From Liolophura sinensis (Eukaryota > Mollusca > Polyplacophora > Chitonida > Chitonidae), in NCBI RefSeq assembly GCF_032854445.1, contig NC_088296.1:17783485-17847484 (forward strand): 64,000 nucleotides of DNA, read 5' to 3'. Below are positions 53,886 through 64,000 of this stretch, piece by piece; positions within the stretch are counted from its first letter, which is position 1; the number at the start of each line of letters is the position of its first letter. The notes beneath the pieces are model-generated. The model did no database searches, was not told the origin of the DNA, and worked only from the letters and a program-made list of their open reading frames with translations. The position numbers were made by a program, and so were the translations under genes.

Positions 53886-55194
53886 TCCTTGCCCTAACCT
53901 ATTAAGTTAAGTTTTCTCATTGTGGACATCATTTTTTATTATTGTCCTTGCAAGCATTTTAGTACAAATTGTATTTTGCCATTTATTTAATAAAATAAAC
54001 ATTTTTGCAGTCATAAGTGAAAGGGATATTTTCACAGTTTAATATATTTATAAATTTCATTTGGTAACACGTTAATAGATGATTATGACGTACTCTGTGT
54101 ATGCATACATTGTGTTGGCAAATGTGAATACACCGTGACTGTGAGCAGTAATTTCACAAACGCTGCCCCTGCAATTCTCCAACTTTAGCCACCCACTCAC
54201 CCAACCCAGAGATATTAACATGACGTTATTTGAAAAGCACAAATGGTTAACAGGAATAAGAGAATACCAAAAGAAAAGTAGTAGTGTCCTTTTGTGGCTG
54301 GCACATGGATTTGGCATTTGCAATTTTTGAAAGTCTGAGTTCATATGTAGTGCCCAGATTAATATACTTAATATTCCCAATATATTTTAAAATTCTTTTT
54401 CTTAACCTTTTATTTTTGTAGTTTTAACAAAACAAGTCCTGCCTGTTTTACCTGACCACTAATTATCCCCCCCCCCCCCCTCTCCTTCCTTCCACTTACC
54501 TCTCCCCCACCTCCACTCAGAGGGATGTGGGGGCAGCTTTGATTTGCTTTAAAACTGGACCTGATACATTTCACACTTTGCCTCCAGGCCAACAGAATGT
54601 GTTTTGTATCTTGAATTCTTTAGGCTTAGCTTTAATGCATTCTACATAGGTGGGGTGGGGTGGGGGGGTTGGGGGGTAGCAAAAATTCCCCCCCCCCTTC
54701 TATGTCTAACTATGTCTAAACCCCTTAACATAACTGTCCAAAAAAAGGATTTTCATTCCATAGGGATATTAACAAGTGAATATAACATTACTCTAACAGT
54801 TTGCAGCACCACATAGTTTATCAAGAAATACGAAATTCTACAGCATTTATGTACAAGTCTAAATCCTAACACATGACATTGTATATTGGAATCCTGATCT
54901 GGTTGCATACATATCAGAGCATATATAATATGAACTAGAATTATGTTCAGTTTTACCCCTTTTATGGAGTTTCCACATCCGGTTTTGATGCTTTGGCTTT
55001 AGTATAGATATGTTTTAGGATGAAAGCAGTTGAGGCTTCCATACTTAGTTGTAACGTTTACATTTCCAGTGGTTAATTCTTGAAAAAAAGTCACCTAATG
55101 AAAACATAAACAAATTATCAATTTACTGTTTATCATAAATGTTGACAAATTTAATTTGTATATTTATGTATGTATGTAGACAACAAGCCCACAT
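53886..55194. other. Gene-free interval with homopolymer tracts
   Basis: C-run near 54466-54482. G-rich stretch at 54650-54678 (GGGGTGGGGTGGGGGGGTTG) that could form a G-quadruplex, followed at once by a C-run at 54688. No gene seen. Confidence 0.5.
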
Positions 55195-55206
55195 ACATGG
55201 ATTTAT

Positions 55207-55448
55207 GTTTTTGTTTAATTAATTGTTGTTTTATTGTATATTCAAGAATATTTCAGATGTACAACGGGGCTAGTCTTATGGTGAGAGAAAACAGAACGCA
55301 ACACACAATGATCCGCAGGCTGCTTGCAGATCTTTCTACTAATGCCTGGGAAAGAAGGCAGCAAAAGTTGGGCTTGAGCTTGCAGCAACTGCATGGGTGA
55401 CAGGCTCCTGAGGCATTGCGCCGTACTGGCACATTAACCACGTGGCAC
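55207..55448 (-). mobile_element. SINE, old diverged copy with target-site duplication
   Basis: Body is recognisable (ATTCAAGAATATTTCAGATG, ATGATCCGCAGGCTGCTTGC) and the head lies at the right. The flanks ACATGGATTTAT (55195-55206) and ACGTGGATTTAT (55449-55460) are the target duplication. Confidence 0.8.
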
Positions 55449-55796
55449 ACGTGGATTTATAATGTTTGGTTAAGATCTAAACAGTCAAATAAATGAACAA
55501 ACAAACAAATAAATAAACTAAATCATGCATTTTCAATTACTGGTGAAATTCTGTCAAATTCTGTGAAAGTCTGTGAGAGATTGTAATATAGAGTGTGGAG
55601 AAAACCCAACTAGAGATGTCCTTATGCTGTACGTGTACTTGACCCACTAGTTCTTCAGTGAGACGTTCTGCGATTTAAGGAACCGCGTACAGTTCACACC
55701 AGAACAGTCAAGACCATTTCCGCCGGATTCACAACTGCCCCTGAGACAAAAAAAGCCTTTTCTGACCATTCCTGCTGACACTTCAACCATAAATAC

Positions 55797-55870
55797 TTCA
55801 TTATGGAGAGAGGAAACCGGAAAGAGCCCGGGGAAACACACGACCATCCGAAGGTTGCTGCCAGAATGCA
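55797..55870 (-). mobile_element. SINE internal fragment
   Basis: Only the CATTATGGAGAGAGGAAACC to CGACCATCCGAAGGTTGCTG part remains. Confidence 0.7.
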
Positions 55871-57782
55871 AAGCTACAGTGTGGCATACTGGGATAGGGG
55901 GACGGGCCTGCATTAAAGATGTTCCCAGTGATGTCCATTTTATTTACTGGTACTTTTTTGTGGTGATAGTCATTTGATAGATGGCCCTTTTTGATATATG
56001 CGTAGCACTGTGTCGCACAAATTCAGTTTGCTACCCCTTTTTAATCTTAGTTTTCTTAACTTAATTTTAATCGGTTTGGCATCACCCGTATTCATCTATA
56101 GTTTGACCAAATGGGTTTTACCGGGCTTCCAATCGGGAGCCTCAGTACCTTCTCTAAGGTGCACAGGTTTATCTATAGTATTAACAACTGTCAAGACCAC
56201 TTTCTCTGGGTTAACAACTGATCTTGATATTTCGTTATAATCCCATTTATTTCACCTGACAACCTGCTCAAAGTGGTTATTGATCGTGCCATCTTAGAAT
56301 CCTGGTCACGGCACCAGTGTAATGGCTGAAGGATTTCACCAAGTGGGTTACACGCGGATTCGAACTCGGGTCTCACCGACCGAATTTCAGCGTTCCACCA
56401 ACGTGACTTGTGATTTACGAATATCCAAGGTACTTTTCACCAACACGACGGTGCCAATATTATCCTTTGATGAAACTCGGGAGATTTACCAGTTTAAACA
56501 GGATCAACTCGTGTTACACATCACACTCTGTTAACCTATACCAGTTGAACAATTTGTTATACTTTTCTGGTTCAAACCCGGCCTTTGTCGGAGATTTTTT
56601 AACACCCTCACTCTCACCGCTTGTGATGACAATAAGGAGCTGACGACACTTGCGTGGCATAATCTAACGTTCGAATTGCCTCTGGTAAAGGTTATCAAAG
56701 ATTTTTCAAATGTCATTGGTCGTTAACAGGCACTCTCTCGTTTCTTCCAGAACGCCTATTTTTTATCTCTTCAATATTTATGAACTTATTATTTTATTTA
56801 AATCTTGTTTAAGGCAATAATCAAGAAGTATTCACTTTCATGGAGGAGAGGAATACGGGGTGGCAATGTAAACCCAAGAACTTTGGAAAAATACTCATAA
56901 ACTTTCCTAGACTTTTTAATACAGAAGTGTGTTCCATACTTGTGGAAGACAAGTTGTATTCAACAAACGGCCAGACAGGAGTTATCGAGGCATATTGCCG
57001 TTAGACCACGGCGCGCTTCGCCCAAACCATGTTAAAATCATCATGTAAAGTAGACGCCTGTCTACAACAACACGTATAGAACATTTTGACCAAAAAAGTT
57101 ACAGGAGTACATCGCATGGTGTTTGTTTTTCAAAAAGGAACAACCCTGACAAGGGTTTAATGGCATGAAAAAAAAAAATACATAAGATCACAATAATCAG
57201 GTGCAATGCTTTTGAAAAATTGATTAGCATGTTTCTACATTCTTGTCGTCAGAATTTATTCTGTATGTAGTTGGGTTTTGGTAAAAAGAATGTATTAAAT
57301 TTAAAAAAAAAATCAAAACAGCATCGCTTCCGAGCGTTTACCTATGACAAGTATAGTTACGTTTCAAAGGCTTAAGATTAGTGAAGCGCAAGAAAAGACC
57401 TGCAAATGCTCTCTTTAGTAAATTTAACATCAAATCCTGATAGCACTTTTCCGGCAATTATACATGATAGGCATCCATCACGTGATTTTAATGTTAGCCG
57501 GTTCATTAAACATTAAGGTGTTCATTCTTTAGCTTTTAAACGTTTGGATAATGCAACACATTACCTCGATACGACAGTTCCTTGTGAATGATCAAGATAT
57601 TGTTAAAAATAATCAACGAAAAAATCTTGCCACTATGAGATAAATTCGTTTTAAAAACCCACCGCTGTCTTAAGAGATCTTTGCAAATTGTGTACCAAAA
57701 AAAATCGGCTTAGTGTGCAACAGCGTTAATTAAGATTTTCTGATCTAACAGCTTTAGGATATTCTGAGCTTTTTTTTTTTTT
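55871..57782. other. Gene-free interval
   Basis: No exon. A tRNA-like B-box word (GAGTTCGAATCCG, minus strand) at 56344-56356 lacks a matching A box and cloverleaf. A badly eroded SINE-like stretch may occur at 56790-57015. Confidence 0.4.
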
Positions 57783-57843
57783 CTTTGTTGTATAAGTGAA
57801 ATATTCTTGAGTACGGCGTAAAACACCAATCAAATAAATCAAT
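57783..57843 (+). mobile_element. SINE 3' fragment
   Basis: Very well conserved last 60 bp (TATAAGTGAAATATTCTTGA, then GTAAAACACCAATCAAATAA) preceded by a T-run. Confidence 0.85.
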
Positions 57844-58160
57844 TTTTTTTCTCCTCATGGACGTATTAATAATGATCCGACCGATGTCATATAAGCATTA
57901 GAAGTGTGCTGTCTATTACGTCTTCAAACAGACCGCATATAGGATAATTTGCCCACTGAATATAAATTAAAATGAATGACTAGGCTACATGCACAGTAAC
58001 TCGTAAGGCATGCCAACCCCAGTTCTATGAACACCAAAGAATGGAGGTAAGGATGCTAAGTAATATTTTACAATGGTTCTCCTAATTTGTGAGTTATTTA
58101 AGTTAATTAATGACTTGATGGAGTTTTAACTTGTATCCATTCTAGAATGCAATGTACTTA

Positions 58161-58299
58161 TCTTATTTATTTGATTGGTGTTTTACGCTGTACTCAAGAA
58201 TATTTCATTTATACGACGGCAGCCAACATTATGGAGGGAAGAAACCGAGGAAAGCTCGGGGGAAACCCACGACCATGCGCAGGTTGCTGTTCGGAGAGA
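58161..58299 (-). mobile_element. 5'-truncated SINE with 16-bp target-site duplication
   Basis: Flanking repeats GAATGYAATGTACTTA at 58145-58160 and 58300-58315 bracket a 139-bp SINE 3' half. The truncation point is therefore an original insertion feature and not later decay. Confidence 0.87.
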
Positions 58300-58359
58300 G
58301 AATGTAATGTACTTACACTGTACTGTACTGCTCATTAGTCTTCACTCGCTCACTCTCAC

Positions 58360-58480
58360 ACTCCATCCCTTCTTCCCTCCCTCCCTCCCTCCCTTCTTCA
58401 TTTATTCACTTACTCACTCATTCGTTCACTCACTCACTCACTCACTCACTCACTCACTCACTCACTCACTCATTCACCTA
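58360..58480 (+). repeat. (TCCC)n and (TCAC)n microsatellite
   Basis: CCTCCCTCCCTCCC followed by about 15 units of ACTC/TCAC. Confidence 0.95.
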
Positions 58481-58559
58481 CATAGTCAATTTTCAATCTG
58501 ACTTATATACCCACTTACTCATTCACTCACACACTTGCCAATTAATCAGTCTTTCAATC

Positions 58560-59458
58560 AGTAAGCCAGTCAGTCAGTGGTCAAATTGAATCAAACGATT
58601 AAACGAATATACATGCGCTCAGTCATTCATCCAGTCAGCTAGTCAGCAAATCAGCCAGTCAGTCCGCAAGTCAAACAGTCAGAGTGTCCGTAAGTCAACC
58701 GATGAGTCAACAAGTTAACCAGTCTACCAGTCAGTAAATCAACCGATTGATAAATCAGGCGTACAGTCTGTGATGCAATCAGCCAGTCAGTCAGTCTGCC
58801 TGTCGAAGAATCCACCGATCGATGAGTCAAGCGTTCAGTCTGTCAGGCAGGCAGCCAGTCAGTCAGTCAGTCAGTCTGCCTGTCAGTGAGTCCACCGATC
58901 GATGAGTCAAGCGTTCAGTCTGTCAGGCAGGCAGCCAGTCAGTCAGTCAGTCTGCCTGTCAGTGAGTCCACCGATCGATGAGTCAAGCGTTCAGTTTGTC
59001 AGGCAGGCAGCCAGACAGTCAGTCAGTCAGTCTGCCTGTCAGTGAGTCCACCGATCGATGAGTCAAGCGTTCAGTCGGTCAGGCAGGCAGCCAGTCAGTC
59101 TGCCAGTCCGTGAGTCCACCGTTCGATGAGTCAAGCGTTCAGTCAGTCAGGCAGGCAGCCAGTCAGTCAGTCAGTCAGTCAGTCTGCCAGTCCGTGAATC
59201 CACCGTTCGATGAGACAAGCGTTCAGTCTGTCAGGCAGGCAGTCAGTCAGTCAGTCACTCTGTCAGTCTGCCAGTCCGTGAATCCACCGATCGGTCAGTC
59301 AGCGTTCAGGCTGTCAGGCAGGCAGTTAGTCAGCCAGTCTGCCTGTCAGTGAGTCCGCCGATCGATGAGTCAAGCGTTAATTCTGTCAGGCAGGCAGCCA
59401 GTCAGTCAGTCTGCCTGTCAGTGAATCCACCGATCAATCAGTCAAGCGTTCAGCCTGT

Positions 59459-59489
<31 letters not shown>

Positions 59490-60110
59490 CCAGTCAGTCA
59501 GTCAGTCAGTCAGTCAGTCAGTCAATCCGTGAATCCACCGTTCGATGAGTCAAGCGTTCAGTCGGTCAGGCAGGCACCAGTCAGCCAGTCAGTCAGTCAG
59601 TCTACCATTCCGTGAATCCACCGTTCGATGAGTCAAGCGTTCAGTTTGTCAGGCAGGCACCAGTCAGTCAGTCAGTCAGTCTACCATTCCGTGAATCCAC
59701 CGTTCGATTAGTCCAGCGTTCAGTCAGTCAGTCAGTCAGTCTGCCTGTCAGTGAGTCCACCATTTGATGAGTAAATCGTTCAGTCTGTCAGGCAGACAGC
59801 CAGTCAATCTGTCTGCCTGTCAGTGAGTCCACCGTTCGATGAGTCAGTCAGTCAGTCAGTCTGCCTGTCAGTGAATCCACCGATCGATGAGTCAAGCGTT
59901 CAGTCTGTCAGGCAGGCAGCCAGTCAGTCAGTCTGCCTGTCAGTGAGTCCACCGATCGATGAGTCAAGCGTCCAGTCTGTCAGGCAGGCAGCCAGTCAGT
60001 CAGTCAGTCAGTCTGCCTGTCAGTGAGTCCACCGTTCGATGAGTCACCGGAATCAGTCAGTCAATATGTCAGCCTGTCACTCAGCAAGCGTATCAGTGAG
60101 TCGATCAGTC
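58560..60110 (+). repeat. CAGT-based satellite with longer repeat units
   Basis: About 1.5 kb. Units of about 75-90 bp combine a fixed part (GAGTCCACCGATCGATGAGT, then CAAGCGTTCAGTCTGTCAGG and CAGGCAG) with a variable number of CAGT tetranucleotides. About 15 units are present. Plus-strand frames rich in Ser, Val and Gln arise from this and are not genes. Confidence 0.95.
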
Positions 60111-60560
60111 AGTGCAGGTCACTGAACTACACGTTTTTATCTAAGATACAATTGATGAGCTGCCATCGTACACGATTTGGATACTGATTGATTTCTTTCG
60201 GGGGGCACCCGTGGCTCAGTTGGTTAGCGCTCTAGCACAGCGTAATGACCCAGGAGTCTCTCACCAACGCGATCGCTGTGTGTTCAAGTCCAGCTCATGC
60301 TGGCTTCCTCTCCGACCGTAAGTGGGAAGGTTTTTCAGTAACCTGCGGATGGTCGTGAGTTTCCCCTGGGCTTTGCCCGGTTTCCTCCCAGCATAATGCT
60401 GGCCGTCGTCGTATAAGTGAAATATTCTTGATTACGGCGTAAAACACCAATCAAATAAATAAATAAATAAATATTTATTTCGCCTATATACTCGACCAGT
60501 TGTTTTAAGGATCCACCCTTAATTTGTGCCATTAAGGCCATTGTTCAACAAACTGGATGA
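60111..60560 (+). repeat. Satellite flank duplicate A (contains SINE)
   Basis: The sequences 60111-60199 and 60474-60560 together match 61006-61165 (a GCACTGACTTGCACATTTTT-like start, then CCACCCTT and CAACAAA words). They are interrupted only by the SINE. Confidence 0.75.
60200..60473 (+). mobile_element. SINE, full-length, inserted into a duplicated flank
   Basis: Intact head CCCGTGGCTCAGTTGGTTAG, B box GTTCAAGTCC and (AAAT)4 tail. The flanks ATTTCTTTCG and ATTTATTTCG look like a one-mismatch target duplication. The paralogous flank at about 61075-61095 lacks the element. Confidence 0.92.
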
Positions 60561-60634
60561 TTTGTTTACTTGATTGGCAATACTATCATAGAGGGGTGCA
60601 GTGTGCTTGGCGACATTGTGCTATCAGTGGTCTG

Positions 60635-61005
60635 TGGAGCAATCCAGTCAGTTCGTCAGCCATCCAGTCAAGCAGGCCGTCAAACAATCACCCAGTAAAT
60701 CATTCAACCAGTCAACCAGTCAGTTATTTAGTCAGCTAGTCAATCTATAAGCCATTCAGTCGGTGAGTGAGTGAGTGAGTGAGTGAGTGAGTGAGTCAGT
60801 CAGTCAGTCATTTATTAGAGTCATTCTAACGATCAGCCAGGCAGTCAGTCAGTCACTGAGTCAGTCTGTCAACCAGTTAGACAGATTGTCAGTCAGCTCG
60901 TCGGTCATTCAGCTAAACAGTCAACCAGTCAGTTAGTCAGCCAGTCAGTCCGTGAGTCCATCAATTGACCACTCATGAATTCAATCTGTCTGTCAGTTAG
61001 TCAAT
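60635..61005 (+). repeat. Second CAGT-based satellite block
   Basis: More degenerate CAGT/AGTC repeats including a (GAGT)n run at 60760-60796. It belongs to the second copy of the satellite-plus-flank duplication. Confidence 0.85.
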
Positions 61006-61165
61006 CAATAGAGCACTGACTTGCACATTTTTATCAATGACAATTTACCAACTATCATGGTATACGACCTGTGTATTGATTTAATTATATCGGCTATATA
61101 ATCATTCAGTTCTTTTAATGACCCACCCTTCATTTTTATTGGTATTCCTCAACAAATTGTGTAAG
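61006..61165 (+). repeat. Satellite flank duplicate B (no SINE)
   Basis: Pre-insertion counterpart of 60111-60560; shares the TATAT-CGGCTATATA context at the insertion point. Confidence 0.75.
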
Positions 61166-61940
61166 GCGCTCATGTGTTTTTTTTTATGTTTTCGGTAATA
61201 AAGTCCTGAATGTGTATAGTTTTCTTCAGAACGTATAGATTCCCTGTCACTGTCCAAAGGGCCTTGGGGACAAGTCACAAAAACTGACCGCCATCGCAGA
61301 AGAAATATTCTTGAGTATGACACTAAGCAGCACCCCTGCTAAATGTTCCCCAAAATAATTAGATGCATCCATGTGACGCGCGTAAACTTTGTCTGAATCG
61401 TGTACGCCCGCTACCCCTTTGGTGATCAGGAACGATTCCTCTTAGATAGCGTACATACCTTATTTCACAGCGACAATCACAAATGTGGTATTTGTTAATA
61501 ATAACTCTCACTTTCTTTACGCAGAAACAACGGCGATTGGTTAAATTGCCGGAAGGAAACCAAGGAAACCGCATCGCTTTGGCAGATAACCGTCGTTTTA
61601 GTCTCACCCGCCTTAGATAAAGTAGTTCACAACACGTTCTACTCTGGCCCAATTATTGTCATGGATACGTTGTACATATATGTCGGTGTTATCGGTAGGA
61701 AACCAGTGGTACCGGAGAGAGTTTTCATCGGTTTGATTGAAACTCTTTTTATTTTTGTAGGTATTTAACGCACGTGGAACAGAGAAACAGGTGGTCGTGT
61801 CTTTTATGTATAACAGTGGGTCTTTTTCGAACCAACAAACCTAAGCATTTGAAGATAAATCATATGAAGAAGCATTAACTCGTGGACGCTGGGAGGAAAA
61901 TGGACAACGACTGTTAGTTTGAATGCTCAGTAGTCAATGT
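61166..61940. other. Downstream flank of the Cys-rich gene
   Basis: No firm gene. Plus-strand 61522-61617 has an acceptor-like ttctttacgcag and 31 open codons rich in Arg ending at TAA; the minus strand is also open. Neither is supported enough to call. Confidence 0.35.
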
Positions 61941-61944
61941 CATG

Positions 61945-61950
61945 TTTATT
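61945..61950 (-). terminator. Poly(A) signal AATAAA of the Cys-rich gene
   Basis: Minus-strand AATAAA about 70 nt past the stop codon at 62017, a normal distance for a short 3' UTR. Confidence 0.6.
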
Positions 61951-62016
61951 ACAGGACAGATATACCTACGAACGTCTCTTAGCGTCCAGTCGGAGGTTTG
62001 AACGATTGCGGTCATA

Positions 62017-63886
62017 TCAGTGGCTGTGGCGCCTCTGATGTCTGTTACGTCTGCGACCTCCGCGACGTTTGTAGCCACGGTGACGTTTGTAACCACGGTG
62101 ACGTTTGTAACCACGGTGACGTCGACCACGGCCCCATTTACGTGGAAAGCGACGGACGCACTTGGCAAAGCAGTTACAGTACCGTCTGAAAATAGAAAAG
62201 AATAAGGATGTATTGTTAAGTATTCTTGTCTGAATTACTGCAGTTAAAAAGGCCTCTATGCCGCATACCCTTAGAATAAAATCAGTCACTGCTAAGTTAA
62301 CATGGCTGACTGTCGTTTTATTGCCACCAATATGTATTTTTTGGCTAAACGAATCTACCATCTGAGCGCAAGCGCCTACAGTAGCTGGTATTGAATGTCT
62401 GTCGGTCACATCTTTGTCACACCATGTGATCTTCAAAAGGTAAAATGACCGAAGACGACGTTTGCCGTAAACTCCAAACTACTGTTGAAATGCGAGCGAT
62501 TTATGTCAGACATACAAAAAATGTCTAAGGGATTCTGTCAATGTGGTGAGGATCAGTGCTATTGTTCTCAACATTGAGAGCCTACATCCGCTGAAAATGT
62601 CTCTGAGACTACTCACTTGCAGACTTTGAAGAAGCCACAGTGGTAGTGAGCACACGGATCTTCACAGGGCTGAGACAACGCGCTGTTGGGACAACCTGGA
62701 AAATGGTATTGAACACACACTGTAAATATGTGAGTTTATGCATACTGAGAGAAGCTTCTGGGCACATTTCTATAGCCCTGTCACAAGGCCGAGCTTCGAC
62801 TGTTTTGCTCTTTAAAAGAATGTAGAAGACATTTAACTAGAACGATTACTAAATTGGATGCCACGACTCACTGCATATCGCTTCTATATTTCGGTTTTAT
62901 TAAATCCGTTGCTTCTCCACAATGGGGCATTCGCCTATTACATAATAGTATTAAAAAAAGAATTACGGGCTGCAGGAAAAGATTTTGAAAAAATGAATAC
63001 TATTCCATGTTGTTAATACATCACAACGTTTATTAATGGATAACAACTTTTGATTTATTTTTACCGACCTTTTGGTGTACATTCTTTATTAAGCATGTTA
63101 GAATGTGTATCGGAACATCGGTAAAAATAGATCAGAAGTTGCTATCCATAAGTCAGCTTCTTTATGCCTCTTCAAGAGCTGTTAATATATGTAGTTTTTA
63201 AGGCACTGACCTGGTAATGATTTTGTCTACAGTATTTCTGAAAGGAGTCGCCAAGGTAACAACATTCAACCAAACGCTATCGGTAATATTTGTAAAACAG
63301 TCTCGTTTCAGAGATAACTTTTAAACGACAGCTATCAGTAACAATTGTAAAACGGTCAAGTCCGGCCTAGAGCTATCAGTGGTACATCCATTCTTTCTTT
63401 AATTGGCAGTATCATACTACAGATGGGCTTAATTCGTAAGCTTAATATCAGTGGCCATATTAGTGACAGTATATACGTACATTTTCCGTCAATACAAGTG
63501 CATCCCCTCTCACACGTGACCCGCTGTGAAGAAGCAGACAAACATAGCCCCATAAATACTTCATAAAAGTCAATAGAAAGATACGTTCCAAATAAAATCA
63601 ATGTTGTGATATTATTTACCTTAGGGTCATAATCAGCATCGTCGTTAGTTTTGTTACTATTGTTGTTTTTATCAGAGTTATTATATTGTTATGACCTCAT
63701 ACCAAAGCTATGGACGACGTATCTGTAACGCAAGACAGTATATCTGGGAACAAGGAAGACCCCAGAGCTGGGTCATTTTTCTCACCTCACATTTCGGGTC
63801 TTTGCAACGGCACGTTGGGCAGCCATTTTTGTCGATGACATAGCCAGTTTTACACGGCTGGCACTCACATTTTGGACATACAGGGC
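62017..63886 (-). CDS. Secreted Cys-rich protein with antistasin-like module and basic HRGYKR tail (5' part outside window)
   Basis: Four in-frame exons on the minus strand: 63886-63786 (101 nt), 63523-63481 (43 nt), 62695-62617 (79 nt) and 62185-62017 (169 nt, with stop). Phases match at each junction (0, 1, 2). Exon 1 codes CPKCECQPCKTGYVIDKNGC followed by PTCRCKDPKCE, an antistasin-type pattern (serine protease inhibitor family of leech and other invertebrates). The next exons give RVTCERGCTCIDGK and a Cys-dense CCPNSALSQPCEDPC module. The last exon begins RYCNCFAKCVRRFPRKWG and continues with three HRGYKR repeats and an Arg/His-rich end. Protease inhibition is possible from the module; the basic tail suggests binding to heparin, acidic polymers or surfaces. 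The first exon enters in phase 1, so upstream exons (signal peptide) are expected beyond the window. Confidence 0.8.
62055..62120 (-). repeat. 18-bp in-frame coding repeat (HRGYKR)
   Basis: Three copies of an 18-bp unit (CGTCACCGTGGTTACAAA on the minus strand), differing by one synonymous change. They encode the tandem Arg/His/Tyr/Lys hexapeptide. Confidence 0.9.
62186..62616. other. Intron of the Cys-rich gene
   Basis: GT-AG intron of 431 bp. The minus-strand frame extends into it from the last exon (to 62436), but the acceptor at 62186 and the phase match favour splicing. Confidence 0.55.
62696..63480. other. Intron of the Cys-rich gene
   Basis: 785-bp intron, AT-rich. The pair AATGGATAACAACTTTTGAT (63035) and AGAAGTTGCTATCCATAAGT (63133) forms part of an imperfect palindrome of about 90-120 bp, and two similar words around ACGGTC and TATCAGT lie at 63280-63380. 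No exon seen. Confidence 0.45.
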
Positions 63887-64000
63887 CTGGCAATGTGTAC
63901 AACAATGAGAGCGTGTTTACTTTCCCGGGACCATGGCATGAAGGTCATCGACAGTTTATAAACTAAGGCAAAATAGCGCTGGATGGCAAATTTGTGTCCA
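63887..64000. other. Right edge of the window
   Basis: Intron sequence upstream of the antistasin-like exon; nothing recognised. Confidence 0.4.

Noticed and set aside
59110-60026. Ser/Val/Gln-rich repeated frames (SVSQSVSQ type)
   Set aside because: Produced by CAGT tetranucleotide runs; the frame breaks wherever unit length changes.
61359-61652. 97-residue minus-strand frame and a 31-codon plus-strand exon-like stretch
   Set aside because: Both strands are open in the same place, with no domain and no partner exons; evidence is insufficient to choose.

Overview
The window looks like nuclear DNA of a marine lophotrochozoan, most likely a mollusc (perhaps a bivalve). The evidence is multi-exon genes with GT-AG introns, dense tRNA-derived SINEs, degenerate Ty3/gypsy and LINE copies, many minisatellites, and EGF plus fucolectin (F-type lectin) receptor modules of a kind common in molluscs. 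No bacterial or organellar features are present. The species cannot be named from the sequence alone. All exon structures below were assembled by hand from splice signals, reading frame and intron phase; no transcript data were used.

Three genes are supported. (1) Plus strand, 6763-14550: a complete six-exon TRIM-type E3 ubiquitin ligase of 586 residues with RING, two B-boxes, coiled coil and PRY-SPRY. Its internal exons of 96, 231 and 23 nt match sizes known from vertebrate TRIM genes, and its last intron holds a 3 kb minisatellite field. (2) Minus strand, 50260 down to 30509: an eleven-exon, single-pass membrane protein of at least 540 residues. It has a signal peptide, an EGF-like domain, a fucolectin-type domain, six EGF-like domains each on a 138-nt phase-1 exon, a transmembrane helix, and a short tail with an NPFY (NPxY) motif like those of engulfment receptors. 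Its final cytoplasmic exon or exons were not found. (3) Minus strand, above 63886 down to 62017: the 3' part of a secreted Cys-rich gene with an antistasin-like module and a very basic tail with three HRGYKR repeats.

Layout. 1-1850 is a broken Ty3/gypsy pol on the minus strand. 3455-5970 is a diverged tandem duplication of about 1.4 kb. 6.0-14.6 kb is the TRIM gene. 14.6-30.3 kb is intergenic: a 61-66 bp minisatellite (17.86-19.06 kb), a local direct duplication (20.5/21.5 kb), a dead LINE (23-25.4 kb), a MITE and several short tandem arrays. 30.5-50.3 kb is the EGF receptor gene, whose introns carry SINEs, an inverted repeat around one exon, a splice-donor-bearing 74-bp array and a 48-bp minisatellite. 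50.3-62 kb is repeat-dominated, with a large CAGT-based satellite at 58.6-61.0 kb. 62-64 kb is the Cys-rich gene.

One SINE family occurs at least 20 times in both orientations, several copies with clear target-site duplications. Many apparent long open frames lie inside these SINEs or inside minisatellites with periods divisible by three, and they are not treated as genes.
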